Of a stretch of DNA of 30,500 nt, positions 17,857 through 25,658 are shown in pieces. The notes beneath the pieces were generated by a model, which was not told where the DNA came from, did no database searches, and was given only the letters and a program-made list of their open reading frames with translations. Source of the stretch: a virus; IMG/VR virus record IMGVR_UViG_3300021197_001422, positions 1 to 30,500 of that record; one strand, 5' to 3'. The translations under genes were made by a program, and so were the position numbers. The number at the start of each line of letters is the position of its first letter. Position 1 is the first letter of the stretch.

Positions 17857-18038
17857 AAGCACTTAAGAAACGATACGAAGCACAAATTGCTGAATCAATA
17901 GCAACTTTAAATATCTACACTAAAAGTTCTGTAGGAATAGGTGAACATCCTCAACATTTGAATGAAATGGACAAACTTCTACAAGTTATTGTGGATGCAG
18001 AAGAGAAAATAAAAATAATAGAAAGGTACGTTAAATAA
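17844..18038 (+). CDS. Small helical protein
   Basis: 64 residues, MEMLEALKKRYEAQIAESIA, followed by SSVGIGEHPQHLNEMDKLLQ and an ending EKIKIIERYVK. Two helices with a hairpin turn, a probable coiled-coil hairpin. The start ATG 17844 (or 17850) lies in the end of the preceding gene. Similar two-helix proteins accompany late genes in marine phages in my memory, with no known role. The next gene starts in a TAATG overlap. Confidence 0.6.
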   Translation: MEMLEALKKRYEAQIAESIATLNIYTKSSVGIGEHPQHLNEMDKLLQVIVDAEEKIKIIERYVK

Positions 18039-18280
18039 TGGAAGATCCAATAACAATAATAGATAAAATACAAAAGTATTTAAAGGAATCCTACCAAGGA
18101 TTAGGTGACACTATGATAGGTGGTGGGGTTGACAATATGGAGAAATACAAGTACATGTTAGGACAGGCACATGCCTATTTAAAAATTTCACAGGAAATCT
18201 CTAACCTGCTAGAACCAAAGAAGGAGCAAAAAAATGAAGACGGAACAATTATCAGATTCAAACGCGATACCGAAAACTAA
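18038..18280 (+). CDS. Small helical protein, unknown function
   Basis: 80 residues: MEDPITIIDKIQKYLKESYQ, a glycine-rich turn (GDTMIGGGVDNMEKYKYM), then a helix LGQAHAYLKISQEISNLLEP and a charged end. Paired with the preceding small helical gene by TAATG. The arrangement helix-turn-helix and the KYMLGQAHAY block look conserved, but I cannot name the family. It overlaps the co-chaperonin gene by 47 bases, whose ribosome site AAGGAG lies inside it. Confidence 0.6.
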   Translation: MEDPITIIDKIQKYLKESYQGLGDTMIGGGVDNMEKYKYMLGQAHAYLKISQEISNLLEPKKEQKNEDGTIIRFKRDTEN

Positions 18281-18701
18281 ATTAGCGTTAGAAGAAAAAT
18301 ATCAAAAAGAAAACAAAGATATTGAAAAAAAAGAAAAAGAAGTTTTAGACAAAATTCAAAACAAAGAATCTACAAAATTACCTCAACCAACCGGTTGGAG
18401 AATATTAGTCTTACCTTTTAAAATGGCAGCCAAAACAAAAGGTGGATTATTCCTATCAGAAGAAACTATAGAAAGACAGCAAGTCGGATCAAACTGCGGA
18501 CTCGTTTTAGAAATGGGACCACACTGTTATGACAAAGACAAATTTCCAGAAGGACCTTGGTGTAAAAAAGGTGACTGGATAGTTTTTGCAAGATATGCAG
18601 GAAGCAGAATCATGATCGACGGTGGGGAAGTTAGACTTTTAAACGACGATGAAGTTCTAGCTACCATCAAAAATCCAGAAGATATCGTCCATCAATATTA
18701 A
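18234..18701 (+). CDS. GroES-like co-chaperonin
   Basis: 155 residues, ATG 18234 after AAGGAG. The first 45 residues are a charged helical extension absent from GroES. From about residue 50 the Cpn10 fold is readable: LPQPTGWRILVLPFKMAAKT, KGGLFLSEETIERQQVGSNC (mobile-loop region), GLVLEMGPHCYDKDKFPEGP, CKKGDWIVFARYAGSRI, and GGEVRLLNDDEVLATIKNPE. It likely caps the host GroEL to fold phage head proteins, as T4 gp31 does. No GroEL gene is visible. Placement just before scaffold and capsid genes supports a role in capsid folding. Confidence 0.85.
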   Translation: MKTEQLSDSNAIPKTKLALEEKYQKENKDIEKKEKEVLDKIQNKESTKLPQPTGWRILVLPFKMAAKTKGGLFLSEETIERQQVGSNCGLVLEMGPHCYDKDKFPEGPWCKKGDWIVFARYAGSRIMIDGGEVRLLNDDEVLATIKNPEDIVHQY

Positions 18702-18715
18702 CATAGGAGATAACT

Positions 18716-19714
18716 ATGCAAGACGTTGAAAAAAACGTTCCTATTGATACTTCAGGAAATGAAGTTGATGTAGATATAGAAGAAACAAAAGACGAAGCTG
18801 TTGTCGAACAAAAAGAAGAAACAGTTGAAAATCCAAATGTTCGTGAAGTTGTCAAAGAGGAAACAAAACCTGTTGAGACAAAAGAAGAACCCAAGGAAGA
18901 AGTAAAATCAGAAGAACCTAAAGCTGAAGAAGAAAAACCAAAAGACGAACTTGGTGAATACAGCGATGGTGTTAAAAAAAGAATTGCTAAACTTACGAAG
19001 AAGTGGAGAGAAGCGGAAAGACAAAAAGAAGCCGCTATCACTTACGCTCAAAAAGTTGAAGCAAACAGAAAAGCAGTAGAAGCAAAACTTGGAAAATTAG
19101 AACCAGGTTTTCTTGATGCCACTGAAAAAAGTATTACTGCAGGTTTAGATGCAGCGAAAGCCAAACTAGCAAAAGCTAGAGAAGCTAACGATGTAAATGC
19201 AGAGGCTGACGCAATGGCAGAAATATCTGAAGTAGGAGTTAGAAAAGCACAATGGTTAGAAGCTAAAGCAAAAGCTGAAGAGCAAACTAAAGCTAAACCA
19301 GAAACTAGACCAACTCTTGATCAAGTATTACAACCAAAACAACCTACGCAAGACCCAAGAGCGGAAGAATGGGCTTCTAGAAACGAGTGGTTTGGTAAAG
19401 ATAGTGCTATGACATACACTGCATTTGATCTTCATAAGAAATTAACTGAAGATGAAGGGTTCGATCCTAATAGTAATGAATATTATGTGGAAATAGATAA
19501 GAGAATAAGACTTGAATTTCCTAATAAATTTGGTACAACAGAGGTTAAACCAACGGCCAAACCTACACAAATAGTAGCTGAAGCGAAGCGAAGTGTAAGA
19601 CCTGGACGCAAGACTGTGAGACTCACGCCATCACAGCAAACAATCGCTAAAAAATTAGGTGTGCCACTCGAAGAGTATGCAAGACAATTAAGTCAAATCA
19701 CGAAGGAGGTATAA
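18716..19714 (+). CDS. Scaffolding protein
   Basis: 332 residues. The first 85 are highly acidic with many Glu and Lys (VEQKEETVENPNVREVVKEE, KPVETKEEPKEEVKSEEP), the middle is a long Ala/Lys/Glu coiled coil (AERQKEAAITYAQKVEANRK, AEADAMAEISEVGVRKAQWL), and the C-terminal 40 residues are basic (EAKRSVRPGRKTVRLTPSQQ). That composition, the size and the place directly upstream of capsid genes are those of phage scaffolds, where the basic C-terminus binds the capsid protein. No protease gene is seen. Ribosome site AGGAG before ATG 18716. Confidence 0.8.
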   Translation: MQDVEKNVPIDTSGNEVDVDIEETKDEAVVEQKEETVENPNVREVVKEETKPVETKEEPKEEVKSEEPKAEEEKPKDELGEYSDGVKKRIAKLTKKWREAERQKEAAITYAQKVEANRKAVEAKLGKLEPGFLDATEKSITAGLDAAKAKLAKAREANDVNAEADAMAEISEVGVRKAQWLEAKAKAEEQTKAKPETRPTLDQVLQPKQPTQDPRAEEWASRNEWFGKDSAMTYTAFDLHKKLTEDEGFDPNSNEYYVEIDKRIRLEFPNKFGTTEVKPTAKPTQIVAEAKRSVRPGRKTVRLTPSQQTIAKKLGVPLEEYARQLSQITKEV

Positions 19715-19718
19715 GCAT

Positions 19719-20183
19719 ATGACAAAAGAAATAGAAAAAAGAACTTCCCGTGCGAGCCAAACTAGAGACAAGAGCTCTAAGAAAAAAGTTTGGACTCCAC
19801 CATCAAATTTAGATGCACCACCAGCGCCTACTGGTTTTCAACATAGGTGGCTAAGAGCCGAAACCATGGGTTTCAACGATGCTAAGAACATTCAGGGCAG
19901 ATTAAGATCTGGTTATGAATTAGTAAGAGCCGATGAATATCCTGACGGTGATTATCCAAGAGTTGAAGACGGCAAATACGCTGGAGTGATCGGAGTTGGT
20001 GGCTTGTTGCTGGCAAGAGTGCCTGTTGAGATCGCGCAACAAAGAAATGCTCACTATCAAAAGAAACATGAGCAAGTCGTTGAAGCAATGGATCACGATC
20101 TTAAAGGACAACAGCATAAGAGTATGCCTATCAATATCGATAGACAAACTCGTGTAAACTTCGGTGGTACAAAGAAAAGTTAA
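19719..20183 (+). CDS. Conserved-looking head-region protein
   Basis: 154 residues, start ATG 19719 with GGAGG 9 bases upstream. Basic N-terminus (RASQTRDKSSKKKVWTPP), then PPAPTGFQHRWLRAETMGF, RLRSGYELVRADEYPDGDYP, and GVIGVGGLLLARVPVEIAQQ. The block GFQHRWLR through ARVPVEIA looks like a family I have seen next to scaffold and capsid genes of pelagic phages, function unknown. Located between scaffold and the decoration-like protein, so a minor head protein or assembly factor is likely. Confidence 0.65.
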   Translation: MTKEIEKRTSRASQTRDKSSKKKVWTPPSNLDAPPAPTGFQHRWLRAETMGFNDAKNIQGRLRSGYELVRADEYPDGDYPRVEDGKYAGVIGVGGLLLARVPVEIAQQRNAHYQKKHEQVVEAMDHDLKGQQHKSMPINIDRQTRVNFGGTKKS

Positions 20184-20234
20184 TTTTTTAACGATTCCTA
20201 GACCAACGATTAACTAACAAACGGAGAAAAAAAC

Positions 20235-20816
20235 ATGGCAACTAACAAAGATGCTCCATTCGGAATGAGAGCAATTGGTAAAGTTGGTCAAAATAACGAC
20301 AACCAAGGTCTATCAGAATATAATATCGCTGCTAGCGCCCCGGCAATTTTTCAGAACGATGCTGTAAAAGCAATCAACACTGCAACAATTGCACAAGCGG
20401 CTGCAGGTGATACTTTAATCGGTACACTTACTGGTGTGTTTTTTACCGACGCCAATACAAACAAGCCAACGTTCGCTAACCATTTGAAAGCTTCAAATAC
20501 GGCAACGGACATTGTTGGTTTTATATCAGATGACCCGTATGAAAGATTTGAGATTCAGTCTAACGCTGCATTAGCGTTAACATCTGTTTTCTTAAATGCG
20601 GACATCGAAGTTACGGCTGGGACTACAGCAAACTTTCAGTCCAAGTCTGAACTAAACGCATCTACGGTTACTACAAGTACAGCTCAATTGAGAGTACTTG
20701 GTGTGACTAAAGACGCAGAAAACAATAACACTTCAAATGTGACTACGTACGCTACAAACGCAAACTTTGTTTGCAGCATTAACGAGCACTTCTTGAAGGG
20801 TACTGTAGGAGTATAA
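20235..20816 (+). CDS. Virion protein, decoration-like
   Basis: 193 residues starting MATNKDAPFGMRAIGKVGQN. Beta-rich and neutral, with little charge and many Thr/Asn/Ala (ATIAQAAAGDTLIGTLTGVF, ALALTSVFLNADIEVTAGTT), the composition of a surface-exposed virion protein. PFGMRPIGK-type starts are familiar to me from head proteins of marine phages annotated only as structural. Directly upstream of the capsid gene with 11 bases between; strong ribosome sites for both. A capsid decoration or head-fibre role is inferred. Confidence 0.65.
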   Translation: MATNKDAPFGMRAIGKVGQNNDNQGLSEYNIAASAPAIFQNDAVKAINTATIAQAAAGDTLIGTLTGVFFTDANTNKPTFANHLKASNTATDIVGFISDDPYERFEIQSNAALALTSVFLNADIEVTAGTTANFQSKSELNASTVTTSTAQLRVLGVTKDAENNNTSNVTTYATNANFVCSINEHFLKGTVGV

Positions 20817-20827
20817 GGAGATAAACT

Positions 20828-21730
20828 ATGGCAATAAGTAGAGGACAACTAGTTAAAGAACTAGAACCAGGTTTAAACGCCCTTTTCGGCCTGGAGTATA
20901 AACAATACGAAAACCAACATGCTGAGATCTATGCTACTGAAACTTCAGACAGAGCGTTTGAAGAAGAAGTAATGTTATCTGGCTTTGGACAAGCACAAAC
21001 TAAACCAGAAGGTTCTGGTGTAGTGTTTGACAACGCACAAGAAACATACACGGCAAGATACACTATGGAAACTGTTGCGTTAGCGTTCGCGATTACTGAA
21101 GAAGCAATCGAGGACAACTTGTATGACAGACTTGCGTCTAGATATACAAAAGCGTTAGCAAGATCTATGGCTCAGACTAAACAAACAAAAGCGGTAACAC
21201 CTCTTGTGAATGGATTTACTACATTCCAATCTGGTGACAGCACAGTTTTGTTTAGCAGATCTCACCCAACAATCGCTGGAAACGTTGCGAATACGTTAGC
21301 AGTACAAGCTGACCTTAACGAAACGTCATTAGAGCAGTCTTTAATAGACATCGCTGAAATGACTGACGAAAGAGGTTTATTGATTGCAGCAAAAGGATTA
21401 AAATTAATTATTCCTTCAGCTCTTCAATTCACAGCTGAGAGACTAATGGCTTCTCAAGGTAGAACAGCTACAGCTGATAATGATATCAATGCTATCAGAT
21501 CTATGGGAATGGTTCCTCAAGGTTACAGAGTGAACAATTTCTTAACTGATCCTGATCAGTTCTTCATTATTACTGATGTACCAAATGGTATGAAGTACTT
21601 TGATAGATCACCTATCAAAACAGCTATGGAAGGTGACTTTGATACTGGAAACGTAAGATACAAAGCTAGAGAAAGATACGTATTTGGCGTATCTGACTAT
21701 AGAGGTATCTACGGTTCTAACGGAGCGTAA
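20828..21730 (+). CDS. Major capsid protein
   Basis: 300 residues, HK97-like fold expected. Recognition: LVKELEPGLNALFGLEYKQY at the start, EVMLSGFGQAQTKPEGSGVV, MAQTKQTKAVTPLVNGFTTF, FSRSHPTIAGNVANTLAVQA, GLLIAAKGLKLIIPSALQFT, and MKYFDRSPIKTAMEGDFDTG close to the end; this matches the Mu gpT-like major head subunit group. No N-terminal scaffold or delta domain is fused; a separate scaffold precedes. Ribosome site AAGGAG at 20817. A strong terminator follows at 21742. Confidence 0.9.
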   Translation: MAISRGQLVKELEPGLNALFGLEYKQYENQHAEIYATETSDRAFEEEVMLSGFGQAQTKPEGSGVVFDNAQETYTARYTMETVALAFAITEEAIEDNLYDRLASRYTKALARSMAQTKQTKAVTPLVNGFTTFQSGDSTVLFSRSHPTIAGNVANTLAVQADLNETSLEQSLIDIAEMTDERGLLIAAKGLKLIIPSALQFTAERLMASQGRTATADNDINAIRSMGMVPQGYRVNNFLTDPDQFFIITDVPNGMKYFDRSPIKTAMEGDFDTGNVRYKARERYVFGVSDYRGIYGSNGA

Positions 21731-21741
21731 TAAATAAATTT

Positions 21742-21769
21742 AAAGGGGGCTGTTGAAGGCCCCCTTTTT
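21742..21769 (+). terminator. Intrinsic terminator after major capsid gene
   Basis: AAAGGGGGC (21742-21750), 8-base loop, GCCCCCTTT (21759-21767), then Ts. Twelve bases after the capsid stop. It would limit read-through into the tail genes and raise the capsid message ratio. Confidence 0.9.
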
Positions 21770-21789
21770 ATGATAGAAAGAAAGAACCC

Positions 21790-22044
21790 ATGAAAAATTT
21801 CAGAGTACAAATCAGAGCATATGGCTATCATGCTGACTTTAATCTTGTGTCAGAAGATGAGGATAAAGCCTTTGAAGATGCACTAGTTGACAAGCTAGGA
21901 CAAAATGATATAGTCTGGGAAAAAGACGGATTTACTAGTAAATCCAAATTGTGGTTAACCTATGAGGAGGTTATAAATGACACACGTTCAGAACCTTTAC
22001 ACGGAAAAAAGGAGTCTAGAACTGAAGTGGTCGCAGCACTATAA
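21790..22044 (+). CDS. Small conserved-looking protein after capsid
   Basis: 84 residues: MKNFRVQIRAYGYHADFNLV, then SEDEDKAFEDALVDKLGQND and a helical/charged end. The first 40 residues look like a small alpha/beta fold. Starts 20 bases after the terminator with the A-rich segment AAGAAAG upstream. It overlaps the next gene by 68 bases, so its extreme C-terminus may be loosely constrained. Function unknown; position suggests a head-related accessory. Confidence 0.6.
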   Translation: MKNFRVQIRAYGYHADFNLVSEDEDKAFEDALVDKLGQNDIVWEKDGFTSKSKLWLTYEEVINDTRSEPLHGKKESRTEVVAAL

Positions 22045-22192
22045 TCAAGAGAAAAGATATACTCTTGATATGGTAAGGATTGATGACAAAATAAGACAAG
22101 TCATTAATCACATTAAGCAAGCTGAAGCTAAAGAAGCTCACTTGATTAATAAGATAGATGCTGCTCAACCCAACGTTTCTGTAGCTACGTAA
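21977..22192 (+). CDS. Small coiled-coil protein
   Basis: 71 residues, ATG 21977 after GAGGAGG, a very strong ribosome site. Helical: MTHVQNLYTEKRSLELKWSQ, then MVRIDDKIRQVINHIKQAEA and KEAHLINKIDAAQ, with heptads typical of a helical hairpin. Unknown function. Ends before the gene-poor gap 22193-22364. Confidence 0.6.
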   Translation: MTHVQNLYTEKRSLELKWSQHYNQEKRYTLDMVRIDDKIRQVINHIKQAEAKEAHLINKIDAAQPNVSVAT

Positions 22193-22296
22193 CATAAAAA
22201 ACGCTACATCGCTGAAATCGCACTTTCTTATAAGGTTCTCTTGCACTCTATTAAAATCTGCTATATATCTAAATCACTATACATTAATAATAAAAA

Positions 22297-22343
22297 GTAA
22301 ATATAGACGCGTATAGTCGACAACCCTAGAGGACTATATTTAC
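22297..22343 (+). other. Long-arm inverted repeat in the leader of the next virion gene
   Basis: GTAAATATAG (22297-22306) and CTATATTTAC (22334-22343), perfect 10-bp arms with a 27-base loop containing GTCGAC. It lies 22 bases before the ATG at 22365, between possible promoter elements (TTGCAC near 22240 and TATATC 17 bases later) and the ribosome site AGGAGG. Candidate operator or leader hairpin. Nothing else seen in the 22193-22364 gap. Confidence 0.55.
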
Positions 22344-22364
22344 ATATTCTAGGAGGAATATAAA

Positions 22365-22835
22365 ATGGCAAATACTACATTTTCGGGACCGGTAAGAGCG
22401 GGAACGATTTCAAACACAACAGGTACAGTACTTGGATCTAACATTGCGAATGTTGGACAAGTTGTAATGGCTCAATCAGTAAAAGTTGACATTATTGGTG
22501 CTTCACATTTAAATCAAGTTTGCGCAGTAGTTCCAGCAAATTCACAAATAGTAGACGTTATTCTTAACGTAACTACAGTGAATAATGATGGTGGTGCAGC
22601 AACTGTTTCAGTGGGAACCGTAGCGGATGGAGATGCATTTATAAATGGAGCTAATGTTAAAGCTTTAGCAACTACTCATGGTACTTTAGATACAGAAGCA
22701 ACTAATGTTGGTGCAACTGACATACAAGTTCTTGCTGATTTTACAGGTGCTAATGGAGATGGTACAACTGGTGCAGCTACAGTTACTGTTATGTACTTAC
22801 AAAATAATTCTGTTCAAGACGCAGCAGATCTATAA
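22365..22835 (+). CDS. Beta-rich virion protein
   Basis: 156 residues, start ATG 22365 after TAGGAGGAA. Almost no charged residues; Thr, Asn, Gly, Ala and Val dominate (for example MANTTFSGPVRAGTISNTTG, VILNVTTVNNDGGAATVSVG, GDGTTGAATVTVMYLQNNSV). This composition suggests a trimeric beta surface protein, such as a head fibre or decoration protein. It has its own leader hairpin and strong ribosome site, so high expression is likely. No defined family recognised. Confidence 0.6.
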   Translation: MANTTFSGPVRAGTISNTTGTVLGSNIANVGQVVMAQSVKVDIIGASHLNQVCAVVPANSQIVDVILNVTTVNNDGGAATVSVGTVADGDAFINGANVKALATTHGTLDTEATNVGATDIQVLADFTGANGDGTTGAATVTVMYLQNNSVQDAADL

Positions 22836-22845
22836 TAATTAATTA

Positions 22846-22895
22846 TCTTGGTGGGAAACTTCAGGACATTTATATGATTTTGATACCCACCGAGA
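22846..22895 (+). other. Stem-loop between two virion genes
   Basis: TCTTGGTGGG (22846-22855) pairs with CCCACCGAGA (22886-22895) with one G-U pair, 30-base loop. TTGGT (22848-22852) could alternatively pair with ACCAA (22895-22899). No T-run, so not a simple terminator; it may be a processing or stability element in the 22365-23219 message. Confidence 0.55.
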
Positions 22896-22916
22896 CCAAA
22901 TATTAGGAGAAAAAAT

Positions 22917-23219
22917 ATGGTATTCGGATCAGATAACGAAGCAACACAACAAACGACTGAGACAGGAACAGTTCAGTCTGGAAGAACAAGAGTTTACGGA
23001 TTGTATTATACTGGAACAGCGACTGCTGGAGACATCGTTTTAAAAGATGGAGGATCTGGTGGAAGTGCAAAAGTAACTCTTTCAAAAGCAGCTGTTGCGG
23101 AATCTAAAATGGTTGAGTTTCCAAGACCTGTTTTATTTAAAACAGATGTGTATGCAACTTTTACGACTGAACAAGTTACGTCTATTACTGTTTTTCATAG
23201 CGGCGGAAACCAAGATTAG
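22917..23219 (+). CDS. Small virion-like protein
   Basis: 100 residues, ribosome site TAGGAG 8 bases upstream. Beta-rich: GTVQSGRTRVYGLYYTGTAT, AGDIVLKDGGSGGSAKVTLS, VAESKMVEFPRPVLFKTDVY, ATFTTEQVTSITVFHSGG. Alternation of hydrophobic and polar residues and the length suggest a single beta sandwich, perhaps a small tail or head protein. No family name. Next gene starts 11 bases after its stop. Confidence 0.6.
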   Translation: MVFGSDNEATQQTTETGTVQSGRTRVYGLYYTGTATAGDIVLKDGGSGGSAKVTLSKAAVAESKMVEFPRPVLFKTDVYATFTTEQVTSITVFHSGGNQD

Positions 23220-23230
23220 GAGGCTGACTA

Positions 23231-24172
23231 ATGGCCAACACGACTTCTGGAACTACAACGTTTGAAAAAACTTTTTATATCGATGAGATAGTTGAAGAGT
23301 GTTACAACAGACTTGGGCTGTTTGATATGAGCGGTTACAATTTAAAAACCGCAAGAAGATCTTTAAACATAATGTTTCAAGAGTGGGGTAATAGAGGACT
23401 TCATTATTGGGAAGTAGGAAATACAAATATTACTTTAGTTAATGGTCAAAACGAATATGCCATTTATCGTTCTACAGGTGACGGAAATTCTAACGGAGTT
23501 ACTTCAACTTTAACAGCAGCCATAACTACAACTTCTCAAACCACTGGAATTACAATCGCTTCAAAAGATAGAATGCCTACAGAAGGAACAATTAATGTGG
23601 GTTCTGAAAATATAAGCTACACAGGATTTAATAGTTTAGAATTAACTGGAGTAACAAGGGGAGTTAACGGAACAACTGCAGCTACTCACTCCAACGGTGC
23701 TGCTATCACTAATTTTGTAAATGGTGCTTCTGATATTTTAGAAGCTTCTTTTAGAAATAGCTCTAATGTTGATTCACCTTTATCAAAAATAAATAGATCA
23801 GCTTATCAAGCTTTATCTAATAAATCGGCTACAGGTCAGCCATCACAATATTTTGTTCAAAGATTTATAGACAGAGTAACTATTCAATTATATTTAACAC
23901 CCGGATCTTCAGAGAATGGTCAAGTTATTAATTTTAATTTTGAGAAAAGAATTCAAGATGCAGGTGTTTACACAAACGCAACTAATGTTCCATACAGATT
24001 TGTACCTTGTATGGTTGCCGGCTTAACTTATTACTTATCTATGAAATATAAAAAAGATGAAACACAAGCTTTAAAATTAATATACGAGGATGAATTGGCT
24101 AGAGCTTTAGCAGAAGACGGATCTCCATCAAGTACGTTTATATCTCCTAAAAGCTACTATCCTACAGCATAA
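23231..24172 (+). CDS. Tail/head adaptor protein, P22 gp4-like, with inserted beta domain
   Basis: 313 residues. The start FYIDEIVEECYNRLGLFDMS and LKTARRSLNIMFQEWGNRGL, HYWEVGNTNITLVNGQNEYA match the helical adaptor fold (P22 gp4-like) that binds the portal. The C-terminal half (TGQPSQYFVQRFIDRVTIQL, FNFEKRIQDAGVYTN, YRFVPCMVAGLTYYLSMKYK) returns to the adaptor. Between them, residues about 103-165 hold an extra beta module: TEGTINVGSENISYTGFNSL then TRGVNGTTAATHSNGAAI. This pattern (G-x-E-x-I-x-Y-T-G ... T-R-G-x-n-G-T-x-A-x-x-H) is a modular insert. Start ATG 23231 after AGGAGG. Confidence 0.75.
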   Translation: MANTTSGTTTFEKTFYIDEIVEECYNRLGLFDMSGYNLKTARRSLNIMFQEWGNRGLHYWEVGNTNITLVNGQNEYAIYRSTGDGNSNGVTSTLTAAITTTSQTTGITIASKDRMPTEGTINVGSENISYTGFNSLELTGVTRGVNGTTAATHSNGAAITNFVNGASDILEASFRNSSNVDSPLSKINRSAYQALSNKSATGQPSQYFVQRFIDRVTIQLYLTPGSSENGQVINFNFEKRIQDAGVYTNATNVPYRFVPCMVAGLTYYLSMKYKKDETQALKLIYEDELARALAEDGSPSSTFISPKSYYPTA

Positions 24173-24174
24173 TT

Positions 24175-25005
24175 ATGGGAAACACAGCACGAGGAAAATA
24201 CGCAAAATTTATTTCAGACAGATCTGGATTAGAGTTTCCATACAGAGAAATGGTTAGAGAATGGAATGGTGCAAGAGTCCATACTTCTGAGTTTGAACCT
24301 AAGCAACCTCAATTAGAACCAACACCTTTTACAGCCGACCCTCAAGGTTTACAACATCCAAGACCTGCAAGAAAAGAACCACCTACAACTGATATTTTAC
24401 CAGAAAATCCTTTTTCAACTAATGGCACAACAACAATAACAGTTAGTCAACCTTTTAGTGGATTAGTAAATAATGATCAGGTTAGATTTACAGGATTACC
24501 AAGACCCATTGGCGGTGTTCCAGTAGCCGCGTTTACTTTAAAAACTACTTTGGCTTCTGATTTAACAGCCACTGAAGTTGGATCTTTAACTTTAACTGAT
24601 GCAACTTATTATCCAAATTCAGGATATTTAATGATTCAAAAAGTTATTGAACCTGGTATATTACCATCACCAAATGAAAATATAACTGTAGGTCAATTTC
24701 AAAATGAAGTTATTCAATATAGCTCAAAAGCAGGTAATGTTTTAAGTGGTTTAATAAGAGCATCTGCAGCGCCTTTTAGAGGCTTAACGTTAAATCCTAC
24801 TATAGCTGGAGCTCACAGCTCTGGAGCTATTGTTTTTGGGTCTTATCCAATAACAATGATTGAAACAACGGTTAACCAAGCTGGACAACCACCACAAGTT
24901 ACTGTAAAAAATAGTTATAGTTTTACAGTTAATTCAGCTGCAACATCAACAGAAACAGGAGGAGGATTTCAAAGTATTGTAAGTCCTTTAAATGATAGAG
25001 CATGA
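24175..25005 (+). CDS. Virion structural protein of the adaptor/tail region
   Basis: 276 residues starting two bases after the previous stop. The N-terminal block GKYAKFISDRSGLEFPYREM and VREWNGARVHTSEFEPKQPQ, LEPTPF is one I associate with structural proteins of several marine phages. The rest is beta-rich: an early TTITVSQPFSGLVNNDQVRF piece and a C-terminal module with FQNEVIQYSSKAGNVLSGLI, then AHSSGAIVFGSYPITMIETT, similar in kind to the insert in the preceding gene. Ends in an overlap with the next gene (ATGA-type). Role inferred from position: neck or tail connection. Confidence 0.65.
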   Translation: MGNTARGKYAKFISDRSGLEFPYREMVREWNGARVHTSEFEPKQPQLEPTPFTADPQGLQHPRPARKEPPTTDILPENPFSTNGTTTITVSQPFSGLVNNDQVRFTGLPRPIGGVPVAAFTLKTTLASDLTATEVGSLTLTDATYYPNSGYLMIQKVIEPGILPSPNENITVGQFQNEVIQYSSKAGNVLSGLIRASAAPFRGLTLNPTIAGAHSSGAIVFGSYPITMIETTVNQAGQPPQVTVKNSYSFTVNSAATSTETGGGFQSIVSPLNDRA

Positions 25006-25649
25006 CATATTTAGAATTAAAACAAAAAATTAGAGATTACACAGAAGTTAGTTCAACAGTGTTTACCGATACTATTATTCAAGGTTTTATTGAAGATGCT
25101 GAATTTAGAATTTTAAGAGATGTTGATTCGGATAATAACAGATTTTATGCAACAGCTAATTTAGTCGTTAATCAAAGATATGTTTTAGTTCCTCAAGATA
25201 CCTTAGTTATTAGATCAGCTCAGATTGTTAAACCACCAAGTGGCAGCGAAGACAGAGGCTTTTTACAGTTTAGAGACACTAATTTTATGAGCGAATATAA
25301 CCCTACAGATGCTACTGGAGAGCCAAAATACTATGGTTGGTGGGATGCCAACAATATTGTATTTGCTCCTGTTCCAGATCAAACTTATGAAATTCAGATA
25401 AATTATATCTTGAAACCCACTGGATTATCCGCTACAAATAGTACCTCATATTTAGGTACGAACTTTCCCAACGGACTTTTGTATGCATGCCTAGTCGAGG
25501 CTTACGGATTTTTAAAAGGCCCACAAGATCAGTTGACACTATACGAAAATAGGTATAAACAAGCTGTAGAGGCCTTCTCAATCGAAGCAATGGGAAGACG
25601 AAGACGAGATGAATATCAAGCTGGTGTTCCTCGTATAGGAAAACAATAA
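25002..25649 (+). CDS. Head-tail connector / adaptor-like protein
   Basis: 215 residues starting MTYLELKQKIRDYTEVSSTV, FTDTIIQGFIEDAEFRILRD, then NRFYATANLVVNQRYVLVPQ, YYGWWDANNIVFAPVPDQTY, EIQINYILKPTGLSA and a helical end (LLYACLVEAYGFLKGPQDQL). Alpha-helical start, beta middle and C-terminal helices fit phage gp6-like or T7 gp11-like connector proteins. Part of the neck set with the two preceding genes. Next gene preceded by AAGGAG. Confidence 0.7.
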   Translation: MTYLELKQKIRDYTEVSSTVFTDTIIQGFIEDAEFRILRDVDSDNNRFYATANLVVNQRYVLVPQDTLVIRSAQIVKPPSGSEDRGFLQFRDTNFMSEYNPTDATGEPKYYGWWDANNIVFAPVPDQTYEIQINYILKPTGLSATNSTSYLGTNFPNGLLYACLVEAYGFLKGPQDQLTLYENRYKQAVEAFSIEAMGRRRRDEYQAGVPRIGKQ

Positions 25650-25658
25650 GGAGTTAAA

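Noticed and set aside
18667-19041. Minus-strand Ser/Phe-rich ORF opposite the scaffold gene
   Set aside because: Antisense shadow of a Glu/Lys-rich coding sequence; no start signals.
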